The translations under genes and the position numbers were made by a program. Source: Prochlorococcus sp. scB243_498I20 (GTDB lineage Bacteria; Cyanobacteriota; Cyanobacteriia; PCC-6307; Cyanobiaceae). Taken from it: DNA of 64,000 bases. Below the pieces are notes generated by a model. That model was not told the origin of the DNA. It made no database searches and saw only the letters and a program-made list of their open reading frames with translations. The first letter of the stretch is position 1, and every line of letters starts with the position of its first letter. The DNA lies in the NCBI GenBank assembly GCA_000635015.1, contig JFMR01000045.1:310001-374000 (forward strand). The letters run 5' to 3'. Shown one piece after another: positions 18,891 to 29,263 of this stretch.

Positions 18891-20678
18891 TTATTGATTT
18901 TTATTTAGTAAATTCAATATATAATTTTCGTCTTGAGAATTTATAAAATCTCCGAAATCTAAATCCAAATTACTCTTCCAATTATCAAATAATGGTTGAA
19001 GAGTTTTTTCTAAATCGTTAAGTTCCATTCTTTGTAAGAATGGTTTAGCAAGCCTTTGTAGATTTTTACTTCCCCCTAACCATAATTGGTATTTGTTTTG
19101 CCCACTTCCAACAAGTGCTAATTCGGCCATATAAGGCCTTGTACAACCATTCGGACATCCTGTCATTCTGAATAATATTGTCTTTTGTATTTTTAGATCT
19201 AATAGTAAATTTTCAATCCTTTTTAATACATCAGGTAATATTCTCTCAGCTTCAGTCATTGCAAGACCACAAAGTGGTAAAGCAGGGCAAGCTAAAGCGT
19301 GTCTTTGTATTTCATTAATGTTTTCTAGATTTTCGTATCCAATTTTTGATAGAGATTTTTGAATTTCACCTTTGTTTTTATTGGCGATATTACAAAGTAA
19401 AATATCTTGATTAGGTGTGAGTCTTAAATCTAAATTATATTTTTTAACAATACTAGTGATGGTATTCTTTTTCTCTCCAAATAATCTCCCAGATAATAGT
19501 GGTAAACCTACGAAATAGGAGGTTTTATTTTGTTTATGCCAACCTAGGTAATCAATAAGAACCTTATCAGGTTCTTTTCTGATTTTTTTAATTTCTTTTT
19601 TGAAATACTTATCAGACAGTATCTTTTTGAACCATTTAATACCTTTTCTATGAAGAAGATATTTCATTCTCGAATTTTTTCTTGATTTTCTATCACCATA
19701 ATCTCTTTGGACAGCCACAATGCTTTGTATTAATTCATAAACATAAGGTTCTTCCACATATCCAAGTGAATCTGCAATTCTGGCAAACGTCTCTTCATTA
19801 TTATGTGTGCGACCCATACCACCTCCAATATAGAAGTTGCACCCTTCTAAGTTTCCATCTTTAGAGGTAAAGGCAACTATTCCTATGTCATTGGTAAGAA
19901 GATCAACAGAATTGTCCCCAGGAACTGTAACGGCACATTTGAATTTTCTCGGTAAATAAGTTGAACCATAGAGAGGCTCGTCTTTTGTTCCACTAAAAAC
20001 ATTATCTTTGAATTGGAGCTTCCTAACTGCTTCAACATCTTTGTCAGGCTTTATGGTGTACTCTAAATCTCCATCAGCCCAAAGCTCTAAAAAAGTACCT
20101 TGGCCAGCCATTGGGGTGAGAAGATCTGCAACTTTTTTTGCCAATGCTCTTGCAATATTATATTCCGGCGTATCAAATGGAGCTGCAGGGGCCATAACGT
20201 TTCTATTTATGTCGCCACATGCAGCTAATGTGGAGCCCATTGAATTTACTATTGTTTGAATTACTTCCTTTAGGTTCTCCTTTCTAATTCCATGCATTTG
20301 AAAGGCTTGTCTTGTTGTGGCCCTAAGTGTTCCATTACCAAGTTTTTCAGATAATTCATCTAATGCTAAAAATAATTTCCCAGGGACTTCACCGCCAGGA
20401 TTTCTTAACCTAAGCATCATCTGCCAATCTTTACTTTTGCCAGGCCTTCTATTTTCCCTGTTATCTTGTTGATAACTACCATGAAATTTTAATAACTGAA
20501 CTGCATCGTTGGTAAAATGATCGCTCTCATTGACTAATTCCGTAGCAAGTGGTTCCTTAAGAAATTGGCTACTTTTTTTAAAATTTTCAAATTTAGAAAC
20601 TTCTAGTCCATTTGCCAAACAAACAGTTTCTTCCTTGGCAGAATCTTTTTTCTTTTTTACTTTCTCAACCTTGATCAA
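18891..20678 (-). CDS. sir: Ferredoxin-dependent sulfite reductase
   Basis: The 595-residue protein has duplicated siroheme/4Fe-4S reductase halves. The cluster cysteines appear in ACPALPLCG (C-x5-C) and TGCPNGCTRPY (C-x3-C), and the siroheme-binding arginines lie in RNPGGEVPG and TLRATTRQAFQMHG. It reduces sulfite to sulfide for cysteine synthesis with electrons from ferredoxin. The N-terminus is lysine rich (KVEKVKKKKDS), a minor extension. It is divergent from glyS across 87 bp. Confidence 0.93.
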   Translation of the reverse strand: MIKVEKVKKKKDSAKEETVCLANGLEVSKFENFKKSSQFLKEPLATELVNESDHFTNDAVQLLKFHGSYQQDNRENRRPGKSKDWQMMLRLRNPGGEVPGKLFLALDELSEKLGNGTLRATTRQAFQMHGIRKENLKEVIQTIVNSMGSTLAACGDINRNVMAPAAPFDTPEYNIARALAKKVADLLTPMAGQGTFLELWADGDLEYTIKPDKDVEAVRKLQFKDNVFSGTKDEPLYGSTYLPRKFKCAVTVPGDNSVDLLTNDIGIVAFTSKDGNLEGCNFYIGGGMGRTHNNEETFARIADSLGYVEEPYVYELIQSIVAVQRDYGDRKSRKNSRMKYLLHRKGIKWFKKILSDKYFKKEIKKIRKEPDKVLIDYLGWHKQNKTSYFVGLPLLSGRLFGEKKNTITSIVKKYNLDLRLTPNQDILLCNIANKNKGEIQKSLSKIGYENLENINEIQRHALACPALPLCGLAMTEAERILPDVLKRIENLLLDLKIQKTILFRMTGCPNGCTRPYMAELALVGSGQNKYQLWLGGSKNLQRLAKPFLQRMELNDLEKTLQPLFDNWKSNLDLDFGDFINSQDENYILNLLNKNQ

Positions 20679-20765
20679 AGGACCAAAAAATATCTCTTTT
20701 TATACATTAGCGAAAAGCTTATTTAACTGGTAGTAAATTATAGTAAGTGAAGTTATATTTTTTTC

Positions 20766-22928
20766 TTGTCTAAATATTTACTTGAGATAGGAACAGAAGA
20801 GTTGCCCGCAAAATTTTCTCATTCTGTTCTAGAGCAATTTAAATCTCTTATTGAATTTGAATTGGATAAAAAGTTAATCAAATTCGAACATATAGTTGTT
20901 ACCTCCACACCAAGGAGGATAGTTCTAATTCTCGAGGGTTTAGTTGATCATTCAGAAGATAAGATAATAGAAAGAAAAGGGCCTAAAGCAAATTCAGCTT
21001 ATTTAAATGGATGTCCTACTAATGCTGCTTTAGGATTTGCTAATAGCTTAGATATAGATGTATGTGAGCTAGAAATAAAAAATACAGAAAAGGGTGATTT
21101 TGTATTTGGAAAGAAAATTGAGAAAGGACTATCAACAAAAATTTCTTTGTCTTCGATTATCCCAAAATTAGTAAAGAGTCTTCAAGGCCCTCGATTTATG
21201 AAATGGGGGGCAGGGGACATAAAATTTTCAAGACCTATTAGGTGGATTGCCTCTCTTTATAATGATGAAATTCTTGATTTTGATTTTGATGAATGTGATC
21301 CAAAGATCAAAATAAGTAATAAAACAAAAAGTCATAGGCTAATCAATGAAATTTTAGAAGTTCAGAAACCTGATGAATTTTTTGAATTATTGAAACAAAA
21401 TAGAGTAATAGCTATTCGAAAAGAAAGAAAAGAAAAAATTGAAAGTTTAATAAATCAGGCATCTAAATCTTTAAATCTGAAACCTGACCTTTCTGAGGGA
21501 TTACTAAATGAACTAACTGATTTAGTTGAATGGCCAGACCTAATTATTGGCAAATTTAGTGATCAATTTCTTGATCTTCCGGTTGAAGTTCTTTCAACAG
21601 TAATGAAAAGTCATCAGAGATACGTTCCTCTTTTATTGAAAAACAAAAGTTTTTCAAAACTAGATTTAAGCTCTGAAAAAAATATCAGTACAACTTTCTT
21701 CGTTATTTCAAATGGTCTTGAAGAATCAAATAATAATATTGCCAAAGGTAATGAGAAAGTATTGAGAGCAAGGTTTTCAGATGCAAAGTTTTTCGTAGAA
21801 AGTGACAAAAATGTTTCTGCAATCGAAAGAAATGAAAAACTTAAATCTGTTTCCTATTTGAAAGGCCTTGGAAATGTATCTCAGAGGGTAGAAAGAATAG
21901 AGGAGATTACAAAAAAAATTCTTAAATTTTTAAATGATAAGTCTTTAGAAGAAAAAAAAATAATAGAAGCTGCTAAATACTGTAAAAACGACTTATGTAG
22001 CGAAATTGTTTTCGAATTCCCTGAGCTGCAAGGAATAATGGGTGGTAAATATCTTAAATATGAGGGATTTAGTGAGGATGTTTGCTTGGCTGTCGCTGAG
22101 CATTATTTACCTTCTTTCTATAAAGATGCTTTACCCTCCACAAAATATGGTGCAATAGTTTCCATAGCAGATAAGGTCGAAACTTTAATAAGTATATTTA
22201 TTTCTGGTAAACGTCCCAGTGGATCATCTGATCCATATGCCTTAAGAAGAAATTTGAATGGAGTGATTAAAATAATTTGGGATTATGAACTTGATTTACC
22301 TTTAGATAAATTATTTAACGAACTTATTGATTTTTGGGAAATCGCATTTCCGAATTTAAACTTCTCAAGAGAAACAGTATTTAATGATTTAAATGAATTT
22401 TTAGTTCAAAGAATTGTTAGTCATCTAGAAGAAATATCACTAAGTAAAGAATTAATAAAGGCCGTTTGCTCTTCTGGCGAAGTATCTCAAAAAAGAGTAT
22501 TAAATATTGTTGATCTTAAAAATAGGATTAAATCTATTATGAATTTTATCGAAAAGGAAAATTTTGTTGAAATACAGAAGGTAATTACAAGGGTAAGCAA
22601 ATTAGCCAAAAATAGTGATCTTTCAAAAGACGTTCTCTCAACAAGTGATTATGTAAACCCAAAACTTTTTGAAAAAAATTGTGAATTGAAAGTTTTTGAA
22701 TTTATTGGACAATTAGAAAAACTTTTTTCGGAAGGTTATTGCAATTATTTGGAATTACTAAATTTGTTTAAGATTAATATAAACACTATCGAAGACTTAT
22801 TTGATAATGAAAAGGGAGTCCTAATAATGTCAGAGGATTTAAAAATAAGAAATAATAGACTTAATTTGTTGAGCTTAATTAGAAATTATTCTCTAAAAAT
22901 AGCCGACTTTACACTTTTGAACTCTTAA
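20766..22928 (+). CDS. glyS: Glycyl-tRNA synthetase beta subunit
   Basis: The 720-residue protein begins YLLEIGTEELPAKF, the signature of the bacterial GlyS beta chain, and contains RGPKANSAYLNG, WPDLIIGKF, VLSTVMKSHQRYVPL and a C-terminal domain resembling the tRNA anticodon-binding fold. It works with the alpha chain (GlyQ, not in this window) as an alpha2beta2 synthetase. The start is TTG at 20766. Its last 20 bp overlap the end of chlP on the other strand. Confidence 0.93.
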   Translation: MSKYLLEIGTEELPAKFSHSVLEQFKSLIEFELDKKLIKFEHIVVTSTPRRIVLILEGLVDHSEDKIIERKGPKANSAYLNGCPTNAALGFANSLDIDVCELEIKNTEKGDFVFGKKIEKGLSTKISLSSIIPKLVKSLQGPRFMKWGAGDIKFSRPIRWIASLYNDEILDFDFDECDPKIKISNKTKSHRLINEILEVQKPDEFFELLKQNRVIAIRKERKEKIESLINQASKSLNLKPDLSEGLLNELTDLVEWPDLIIGKFSDQFLDLPVEVLSTVMKSHQRYVPLLLKNKSFSKLDLSSEKNISTTFFVISNGLEESNNNIAKGNEKVLRARFSDAKFFVESDKNVSAIERNEKLKSVSYLKGLGNVSQRVERIEEITKKILKFLNDKSLEEKKIIEAAKYCKNDLCSEIVFEFPELQGIMGGKYLKYEGFSEDVCLAVAEHYLPSFYKDALPSTKYGAIVSIADKVETLISIFISGKRPSGSSDPYALRRNLNGVIKIIWDYELDLPLDKLFNELIDFWEIAFPNLNFSRETVFNDLNEFLVQRIVSHLEEISLSKELIKAVCSSGEVSQKRVLNIVDLKNRIKSIMNFIEKENFVEIQKVITRVSKLAKNSDLSKDVLSTSDYVNPKLFEKNCELKVFEFIGQLEKLFSEGYCNYLELLNLFKININTIEDLFDNEKGVLIMSEDLKIRNNRLNLLSLIRNYSLKIADFTLLNS

Positions 22929-24249
22929 CTTTAATGCCTCCCTTTATTGAATAATTTTCTAGCATTTTTTCTACTTCTTTATTTTCCCTAACAGCACTAT
23001 CAACGGGTTTATATTTTAGAGGTGCTAGGGCTTTTCCTCTTAAAATTGAACCAAGTGTAAGCATTGTAATTTTAAGTTGCTGTAATGGTTTCATGGCGAC
23101 AACTCTTTTGTATAAGTAACTATCAAAAGTAAGTCTTTGTACATCCATGTCGTCACACATCTCAACAAAGGCTTCTCTTGCAGAATCATTTCTGTAGAAA
23201 ATATTTTGAAGGATTTCTAGCACTTTATAAGTTGTGCCATATTTTTTATCCCATTTTTTAAGATAGTTTTTTAAATCTTTTTCTGATGGAATTACTTGAC
23301 CGTTTTTTGATGCTTCGACAATTTCTTCAGCACACATTCTTCCGCTTTTTGCAGCAAAATAAATGCCCTCTCCAGAACTTTTTGTAACATAACCAGCTGC
23401 ATCACCAACTAATGCCATTCTCCCAACTACTCTTCTTGGCCTTGGATGCTCAGGAATAGGGTGAGCTTCTACCTTTATTACTTCACCATTAACAAGTCTT
23501 TTCTTTGCCCTATTCCTTACACCCTCTTGAAGTCCTTTAATTAATGACTGATTCTTTTGCATGGTTCCAGTGCCTACAGCAACATGATCATATTTAGGAA
23601 ATACCCACCCATAAAAATCAGGAGAAACATCAGTTCCGACATACATTTCAGCAAGATCCTCGTAGTAACTCATTTCTTCTTTAGGCAATTTAATTCTTTC
23701 CTGAAATGCTATTGCAACTTTGTAATCTCCTGCATCCATTGCTTTTGCGACTCTGCTATTAGCTCCATCAGCTCCGATCAAAAGGTCAACAGTAAGCTCT
23801 TTGAGTTCCCCTTTTTTATCTCCATTCGTAAAATCTGAATAGGAAAGCTTATATGGTCCTTGATTATTGTCGCCAGTATCAATAGAAGTAACTAGTCCAT
23901 TTATTAATGTGGCACCAAGATCTGATGCTCTGTTACGCATAAAGGCATCCATAACTTCCCTTCTACACATCCCAATAAACTCATTATCACTTTTCCCATA
24001 AACTCTATCTAAACTTATATCTACCTCTCTATTTGATGGAGAGATCATTCTCATATGCCTTACTTTTCTATCAATAATTGACTCAGGTAAATCAAATTCT
24101 TCGACCATGCAAAGTGGAATTGCTCCTCCACATGGTTTTGCATTATCTAATTTTCTCTCGAAGAGCCAAGTTTTTATCCCAGCTTTAGCAAGTATTTCTG
24201 CAGCACATGAACCACTTGGACCTCCACCAATAACAGCTACCCTCAACAT
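22909..24249 (-). CDS. chlP: Geranylgeranyl reductase (chlorophyll/tocopherol)
   Basis: The 446-residue flavoprotein begins with a Rossmann motif (VAVIGGGPSGSCAAE, residues 4-18), then CGGAIPLCM, and the FAD-binding second motif RMALVGDAAGYVTKSSGEGI. It reduces the geranylgeranyl side chain to phytyl for chlorophyll and tocopherol, at the membrane. Length and motifs are normal for cyanobacterial ChlP. It is divergent from the VanY-like gene across 113 bp and overlaps glyS tail to tail by 20 bp. Confidence 0.94.
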   Translation of the reverse strand: MLRVAVIGGGPSGSCAAEILAKAGIKTWLFERKLDNAKPCGGAIPLCMVEEFDLPESIIDRKVRHMRMISPSNREVDISLDRVYGKSDNEFIGMCRREVMDAFMRNRASDLGATLINGLVTSIDTGDNNQGPYKLSYSDFTNGDKKGELKELTVDLLIGADGANSRVAKAMDAGDYKVAIAFQERIKLPKEEMSYYEDLAEMYVGTDVSPDFYGWVFPKYDHVAVGTGTMQKNQSLIKGLQEGVRNRAKKRLVNGEVIKVEAHPIPEHPRPRRVVGRMALVGDAAGYVTKSSGEGIYFAAKSGRMCAEEIVEASKNGQVIPSEKDLKNYLKKWDKKYGTTYKVLEILQNIFYRNDSAREAFVEMCDDMDVQRLTFDSYLYKRVVAMKPLQQLKITMLTLGSILRGKALAPLKYKPVDSAVRENKEVEKMLENYSIKGGIKVKSSKV

Positions 24250-24362
24250 ATGAAAAAAAAATAATACTGTATATAAAAGCTACATCTTTTTTGCTTATAA
24301 AAGTGCATTTCTTAAAATAATAGTTAATATCGAAATATCTCTTCCAAATTCTTTTCTCAATA

Positions 24363-25076
24363 TTGGAATTAAACAAAGATATCGATCAATTTGATATACC
24401 ACTTGCCAAAAGAACTTACCTAAATAACCAAAATTCAACATTATTAAGAAAATTATTAATATTTTCTCCAATTCTTCTTCTCATATTTTCTGTCGCTGCA
24501 TTGCGATTTATTAGAAATGTAGAATTAATACCTCTTAATAATCTCAAATTTCAGGTTGAAAGAAATCATAATGCCAGAATTTTAGGCCATCTTCCCTATA
24601 ATGAAACTCCTAAAGAGAAACTGGTTTTAATTGAGCCTAATATTGAAGTTCATATGGATATGCGCAATTCTCTACTAAAGATGAGAGAAGAAGCCAAAAA
24701 GGATGGGATATATTTGGTTTTCTTGAGCGGTTTTAGATCAATTAATTTACAAAACGATATTTTTTATTCTCTAAAGTCTATTAGAAATCAAGAAGCGGCA
24801 GAAAGAGCTAGAGTTTCAGCCCCTCCAGGGTATTCTGAACATAGTACAGGTTTCGCAATCGATATTGGTGATGCTACACGAAGAGAGACAGACTTCGAAA
24901 CCGACTTCGAAAATACTGAAGCCTTTAAATGGCTAATAAAAAATGCAGCTAAGTTTCACTTTAAGTTATCGTTCAACAAAGATAATAAATATATAGATTA
25001 CGAACCCTGGCATTGGAGATATGAGGGTTCAATTGAAGCATTAAAAGTTTTTGAAAGCTCAAATAGAAAATTATAA
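24363..25076 (+). CDS. VanY-like D,D-carboxypeptidase (M15B), membrane anchored
   Basis: The 237-residue protein has one N-terminal membrane helix (about 30-48), then a periplasmic M15B domain with FLSGFRSINLQND, PPGYSEHSTGFAIDIGD (zinc ligands His and Asp) and EPWHWRYEG (third ligand). It would trim the terminal D-alanine from peptidoglycan stem peptides. The start is TTG at 24363; no other in-frame start precedes the membrane helix. Together with the VanX-like enzyme 5.5 kb upstream it forms a D-Ala-releasing pair. Confidence 0.82.
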   Translation: MELNKDIDQFDIPLAKRTYLNNQNSTLLRKLLIFSPILLLIFSVAALRFIRNVELIPLNNLKFQVERNHNARILGHLPYNETPKEKLVLIEPNIEVHMDMRNSLLKMREEAKKDGIYLVFLSGFRSINLQNDIFYSLKSIRNQEAAERARVSAPPGYSEHSTGFAIDIGDATRRETDFETDFENTEAFKWLIKNAAKFHFKLSFNKDNKYIDYEPWHWRYEGSIEALKVFESSNRKL

Positions 25077-25201
25077 ATGTAATTAATTTAATTTTTCAAT
25101 TAGATTATATTTTTCAAAGTCTTAAAAAGAAAATTCTCATAATAAGCATACTTTGAGTTAGCCTTAATAAAGTCAATCTACTATTTATATAAATTCTATA
25201 A

Positions 25202-26998
25202 ATGTCATCTTCGATAAAAGAAATTAGAAATGTTGCAATTATTGCTCACGTAGATCATGGTAAAACAACTCTTGTAGATGCATTGTTATCTCAATCTGGA
25301 ATATTTAGAGACAATGAAGTTATCCCTACATGTGTAATGGATTCAAATGATCTTGAAAGAGAAAGGGGGATAACAATACTCTCAAAAAATACTGCAGTTA
25401 ATTACAAAGATACCAGAATTAATATTATAGATACACCTGGACATGCTGATTTTGGAGGAGAAGTTGAAAGGGTTTTGGGAATGGTTGATGGTTGTCTGCT
25501 TATTGTTGATGCAAATGAGGGACCTATGCCTCAAACAAGATTTGTTTTAAAAAAAGCATTAGAAAAAGGACTTAGGCCTATAGTCTTTGTAAATAAAATT
25601 GATAGACCACGAGTAGTACCAGAAATAGCAATTGATAAGGTCCTTGATTTGTTTTTGGAATTAGGAGCTGATGATGATCAATGTGATTTCCCTTATCTTT
25701 TTGGGAGTGGCTTATCTGGTTTCGCAAAAGAAGAGATGGAATCTAATAGTGACAATATGATGCCTCTTTTTGAAGCTATTATCAGACACGTTCCTCCTCC
25801 TGTAGGTGACGCTAATAAGCCTCTTCAGCTACAAATAACTACTTTGGACTATTCTGATTTTTTAGGCAGAATAGTAATTGGAAAGATCCACAATGGAACT
25901 ATAAAAAATGGCCAACAGGCTAGTTTGATTAAGGAAAACGGAAAAACTATTAAAGGTAAGGTTAGTAAGCTTTTAGGATTTGAAGGATTACAAAGAATTG
26001 ATATAAATCAAGCATTTGCAGGTGATATTGTTGCTGTTTCTGGTTTCGATGACGTCAATATTGGTGAAACCATAGCATGTCCCGATTCTCCTCATCCTCT
26101 TCCATTAATCAAAGTTGATGAACCCACCTTAAATATGACTTTTGTTGTCAATGATTCACCATTCGCGGGTAAGGAAGGGAAATTTGTTACTAGTAGACAA
26201 TTAAAAAATAGATTGGAGAGGGAACTTTTAACAAATGTTGCCCTGAGAGTAGAAGAAACTGATTCTCCTGACAGGTTCTCAGTTTCAGGAAGAGGAGAAT
26301 TACATCTAGGGATATTAATTGAAACTATGAGAAGGGAGGGTTTTGAGTTTCAAATCTCTCAACCTCAAGTAATTTTCAGAGAAATTGATAATGTTGAATG
26401 TGAGCCTATAGAGACTTTGGTTTTAGATGTACCTGAAGTCTCTGTTGGTTCTTGCATCGAAAAACTTGGATCTAGAAAGGCGGAGATGAAAAACATGCAG
26501 ACAAGTTCAGATGGTAGAACTCAATTAGAATTTCTTGTTCCATCAAGAGGATTAATTGGATTTCGTGGAGAATTTGTAAGGATAACCAGAGGTGAAGGCA
26601 TCATGAGTCATTCGTTTTATGAATATAAACCTAAATCAGGAGACTTTGAAACCAGAAGGAATGGCGTTCTTATAGCTTTTGAGGAAGGTGTAGCCACATT
26701 TTATGCTTTAAAGAACGCTGAAGATAGGGGAGTCTATTTCATTAAACCTGGAGTTAAAGTTTATAAAGGAATGATAATTGGAGAGAATAATCGACCTCAA
26801 GATCTTGAGTTGAATATATGTAAAACTAAGCAGTTGACTAATATGAGGTCTGCAGGAGCAGAAGAACTTGATACTTTGCAGTCACCTGTCGATATTACCC
26901 TTGAAAGAGCTCTCGAATATATTGGTCCAGATGAAATGCTAGAGGTAACACCGGATTCAATAAGAATGAGAAAAATAAATAAAAAGAGAAAAAATTAG
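25202..26998 (+). CDS. typA: GTP-binding protein TypA/BipA
   Basis: The 598-residue translational GTPase has G1 [11 protein letters not shown]3 [15 protein letters not shown]4 NKIDRPR and the C-terminal [14 protein letters not shown] and MRSAGAEE segments typical of BipA. It binds the ribosome and assists 50S assembly and growth under stress and cold. A 125-bp gap precedes it and the DUF309 gene starts 11 bp after its stop. Length is normal. Confidence 0.96.
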   Translation: MSSSIKEIRNVAIIAHVDHGKTTLVDALLSQSGIFRDNEVIPTCVMDSNDLERERGITILSKNTAVNYKDTRINIIDTPGHADFGGEVERVLGMVDGCLLIVDANEGPMPQTRFVLKKALEKGLRPIVFVNKIDRPRVVPEIAIDKVLDLFLELGADDDQCDFPYLFGSGLSGFAKEEMESNSDNMMPLFEAIIRHVPPPVGDANKPLQLQITTLDYSDFLGRIVIGKIHNGTIKNGQQASLIKENGKTIKGKVSKLLGFEGLQRIDINQAFAGDIVAVSGFDDVNIGETIACPDSPHPLPLIKVDEPTLNMTFVVNDSPFAGKEGKFVTSRQLKNRLERELLTNVALRVEETDSPDRFSVSGRGELHLGILIETMRREGFEFQISQPQVIFREIDNVECEPIETLVLDVPEVSVGSCIEKLGSRKAEMKNMQTSSDGRTQLEFLVPSRGLIGFRGEFVRITRGEGIMSHSFYEYKPKSGDFETRRNGVLIAFEEGVATFYALKNAEDRGVYFIKPGVKVYKGMIIGENNRPQDLELNICKTKQLTNMRSAGAEELDTLQSPVDITLERALEYIGPDEMLEVTPDSIRMRKINKKRKN

Positions 26999-27009
26999 TT
27001 ATTGTTTTG

Positions 27010-27378
27010 ATGAACGAAGAAAGTACAAAAAGTTTTCAAGAATCCCTTTTTACAGCTTTAAATCTTTTTAATAATCATGAATGGTATGAGGCTCATGATG
27101 CTTTTGAAGAAATATGGAATACCGTAGATGGTGACGAAAGACAAGTTATCCAAGGAATTTTACAAGTATCTGTTTCTCAGTTTCACTTAAGTAAAGGCAA
27201 TCTAAATGGAGCTACTATTTTGCTTGGAGAGGGTTTAGGCAGAATAAAAACTAGAACCAAGATTGACTTAGGGATTGATCTTGAGTCCTTCTGCCATTGT
27301 TTGGAAGATTTATTGAGGAAATTACAATATAAAGAACTATTAAACGAGAACGATAAGCCCTTTTTGAAACCTCTTTGA
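27010..27378 (+). CDS. DUF309 family protein
   Basis: The 122-residue helical protein carries the DUF309 signature NHEWYEAHDAFEEIWN (about residues 20-35) and the GILQVSVSQFHLSKGN core. The family is small and cytosolic, of unknown function. I place the start at ATG 27010; a TTG lies one codon upstream. Its TGA overlaps the ATG of the following 30-codon frame (ATGATG arrangement), so translation may be coupled. Confidence 0.8.
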   Translation: MNEESTKSFQESLFTALNLFNNHEWYEAHDAFEEIWNTVDGDERQVIQGILQVSVSQFHLSKGNLNGATILLGEGLGRIKTRTKIDLGIDLESFCHCLEDLLRKLQYKELLNENDKPFLKPL

Positions 27379-27470
27379 TGAATATATCTTTATCTTCAAT
27401 TAAATTGTTATTGTCTATTTCATTTTTTTTTCAAGAAAATAAGAAAACTAATCAATCTCAAGGAAAATGA
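27378..27470 (+). CDS. 30-residue ORF before lptB, possible LptA/OstA-like remnant
   Basis: ATG at 27378 overlaps the DUF309 stop and the TGA at 27468-27470 overlaps the lptB-like ATG, a double-overlap arrangement expected of a translated reading frame. The peptide has a hydrophobic SIKLLLSISFFF core like a truncated signal peptide, then a polar tail (QENKKTNQSQGK). In related cyanobacteria I would expect a larger secreted OstA/LptA-like gene here, so this may be a worn remnant or a coupling peptide. Both ideas are inference. Confidence 0.4.
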   Translation: MNISLSSIKLLLSISFFFQENKKTNQSQGK

Positions 27471-28195
27471 ACCTAAAGATTCATAATGTATCCTTTTCAA
27501 TTAAAGGAAGATTAATCGTAAATGATGTTTCCATAACTGTTAATCCAGGGGAAGTTGTAGGTTTGATGGGACCTAATGGTGCTGGGAAAACTACAACTTT
27601 TAATCTTGCAGTTGGGAATATAAAACCGGACAAAGGTGAAATCTTAATGAATGGGAAAAATATAACCAATCTTCCTCTACCAATTAGATCAAGACTTGGG
27701 TTAGGGTACTTAACTCAGGAAGCGAGTATATTTAGAGATCTCACTGTTAAAGATAATATAGATTTGGCTTTGCAGAATTCTTCTTATAGTAGAGCAGCAA
27801 TTAGAAATAGAAGAGAGCAGCTAATTAATGAATTTAATTTGAATAATTTTGTAGATAATTATGGTTATCAACTCTCAGGAGGAGAGAGAAGGAGGTGTGA
27901 GATAGCTAGGGCTCTTACAGTAGGCAGAAAAGGACCTAGTTATTTGTTATTAGATGAGCCGTTTGCTGGGATCGATCCTCTAGCTGTTAATGATTTAAAA
28001 AAACTAATTCTTAAATTAAGTAGTGACGGAGTAGGGATTCTTATTACAGACCATAATGTAAGGGAAACCCTTTTAATTACAAATAAATCATATGTATTAA
28101 GTGAGGGAAAAATTTTAGCTAACGGATCATCAAGTGAATTAGCTCATAATCCAATAGTCAAGAAGTATTACCTAGGAGATAATTTCAAGCTTTGA
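27467..28195 (+). CDS. lptB: LptB-like LPS export ATPase
   Basis: The 242-residue ATPase shows Walker A GPNGAGKTTTF (about 34-44), the LptB-type GYLTQEASIFRDLTV, signature LSGGERRR, Walker B YLLLDEPFAGIDP and the H-switch TDHNVRE. The EASIFR segment is characteristic of LptB, which powers extraction of lipopolysaccharide with LptF/G. It follows a 30-codon frame and precedes ccsA by 114 bp. LptF/G and LptC are not in this window. Confidence 0.85.
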   Translation: MNLKIHNVSFSIKGRLIVNDVSITVNPGEVVGLMGPNGAGKTTTFNLAVGNIKPDKGEILMNGKNITNLPLPIRSRLGLGYLTQEASIFRDLTVKDNIDLALQNSSYSRAAIRNRREQLINEFNLNNFVDNYGYQLSGGERRRCEIARALTVGRKGPSYLLLDEPFAGIDPLAVNDLKKLILKLSSDGVGILITDHNVRETLLITNKSYVLSEGKILANGSSSELAHNPIVKKYYLGDNFKL

Positions 28196-28309
28196 AATGC
28201 TTTTTTAAAAATAAATTAAAACTTTATTATTAAAGATTTACTCATATAAGAATGATTTAAATTATTATTTGATTGTCATTGAACATTAAAACTTGAGAAA
28301 TTTCTAGAA

Positions 28310-29239
28310 ATGATACTAGATAATTTTTTTAAAAATTTAATATATGAACCGGTTTCAGTTTTAGGTCTTTTAGTTTTTTATTTTTTATTAATTAACTTAC
28401 CAATATCTTTGGGTGCAGTTTTTAAAAAAAAGTCTTCTTCTGCTGTGAGACTTATTACGATTTTAGTGAACTTATTAATAACATTACAATTACTTTTTAG
28501 GTGGTCAATTTCTGGGCACTTTCCTATTAGCAATTTGTATGAATCTCTTTATTTTCTTACTTGGGGTATCACGTTAGGTCAACTATTGGTTGAAAGAGAA
28601 TACCAAGCTCCAATAATTCCCTCCATTGCTATACCAATTGAGTTGCTAACTGTGGCTTTTGCTTGTTTTGTTTTACCTGAGGATTTGAAATTATCATCCA
28701 ACTTAGTTCCAGCTTTAAGATCTAGTTGGTTAGTAATGCATGTTAGCGTCGTAATGCTTAGCTATGCAGCATTAATAATAGGTTCTTTACTTTCAATGTC
28801 CGTTTTGTTTATTAATAAAAATAAACCGCTTCAAATCAGAAGTAGTTCTACAGGTATAGGAGGGTTTAAACTTTCAAATAGCTATCCTGTAAATGATTTA
28901 ATTGAACCTATTGAATTTTCTCATTCTGAAGAATTAGATACATTAAGTTATCGTTCTATTTTAATCGGCTTTGTTCTTTTGACTCTCGGTTTAATTTCAG
29001 GTGCAGTTTGGGCTAATGAGGCCTGGGGTACATGGTGGAGTTGGGATCCAAAAGAAACATGGGCATTTATTTCATGGTTGTTTTATGCCGCTTATCTGCA
29101 TATGAGAATAAGCAAGGGTTGGCAAGGACGTAAACCAGCAATACTAGCATCTACAGGCTTTTTAGTTGTTTTAGTATGTTATTTAGGAGTTAATTTTTTA
29201 GGAATAGGGTTGCATAGTTATGGCTGGATCTTTTCATAA
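28310..29239 (+). CDS. ccsA: Cytochrome c biogenesis protein CcsA (ResC-like)
   Basis: The 309-residue membrane protein has several predicted helices and the tryptophan-rich haem-handling motif WGTWWSWDPKETWAFISWL (about residues 240-258) with nearby conserved histidines. It belongs to the system II cytochrome c maturation complex, which moves haem to the lumenal/periplasmic side and attaches it to apocytochromes such as cytochrome f and c6. Databases also call this family CcsB; ccsA follows plastid usage. It is convergent with rpe. Confidence 0.93.
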   Translation: MILDNFFKNLIYEPVSVLGLLVFYFLLINLPISLGAVFKKKSSSAVRLITILVNLLITLQLLFRWSISGHFPISNLYESLYFLTWGITLGQLLVEREYQAPIIPSIAIPIELLTVAFACFVLPEDLKLSSNLVPALRSSWLVMHVSVVMLSYAALIIGSLLSMSVLFINKNKPLQIRSSSTGIGGFKLSNSYPVNDLIEPIEFSHSEELDTLSYRSILIGFVLLTLGLISGAVWANEAWGTWWSWDPKETWAFISWLFYAAYLHMRISKGWQGRKPAILASTGFLVVLVCYLGVNFLGIGLHSYGWIFS

Positions 29240-29263
29240 TTTGTTAATCATACAGAATTTTTA

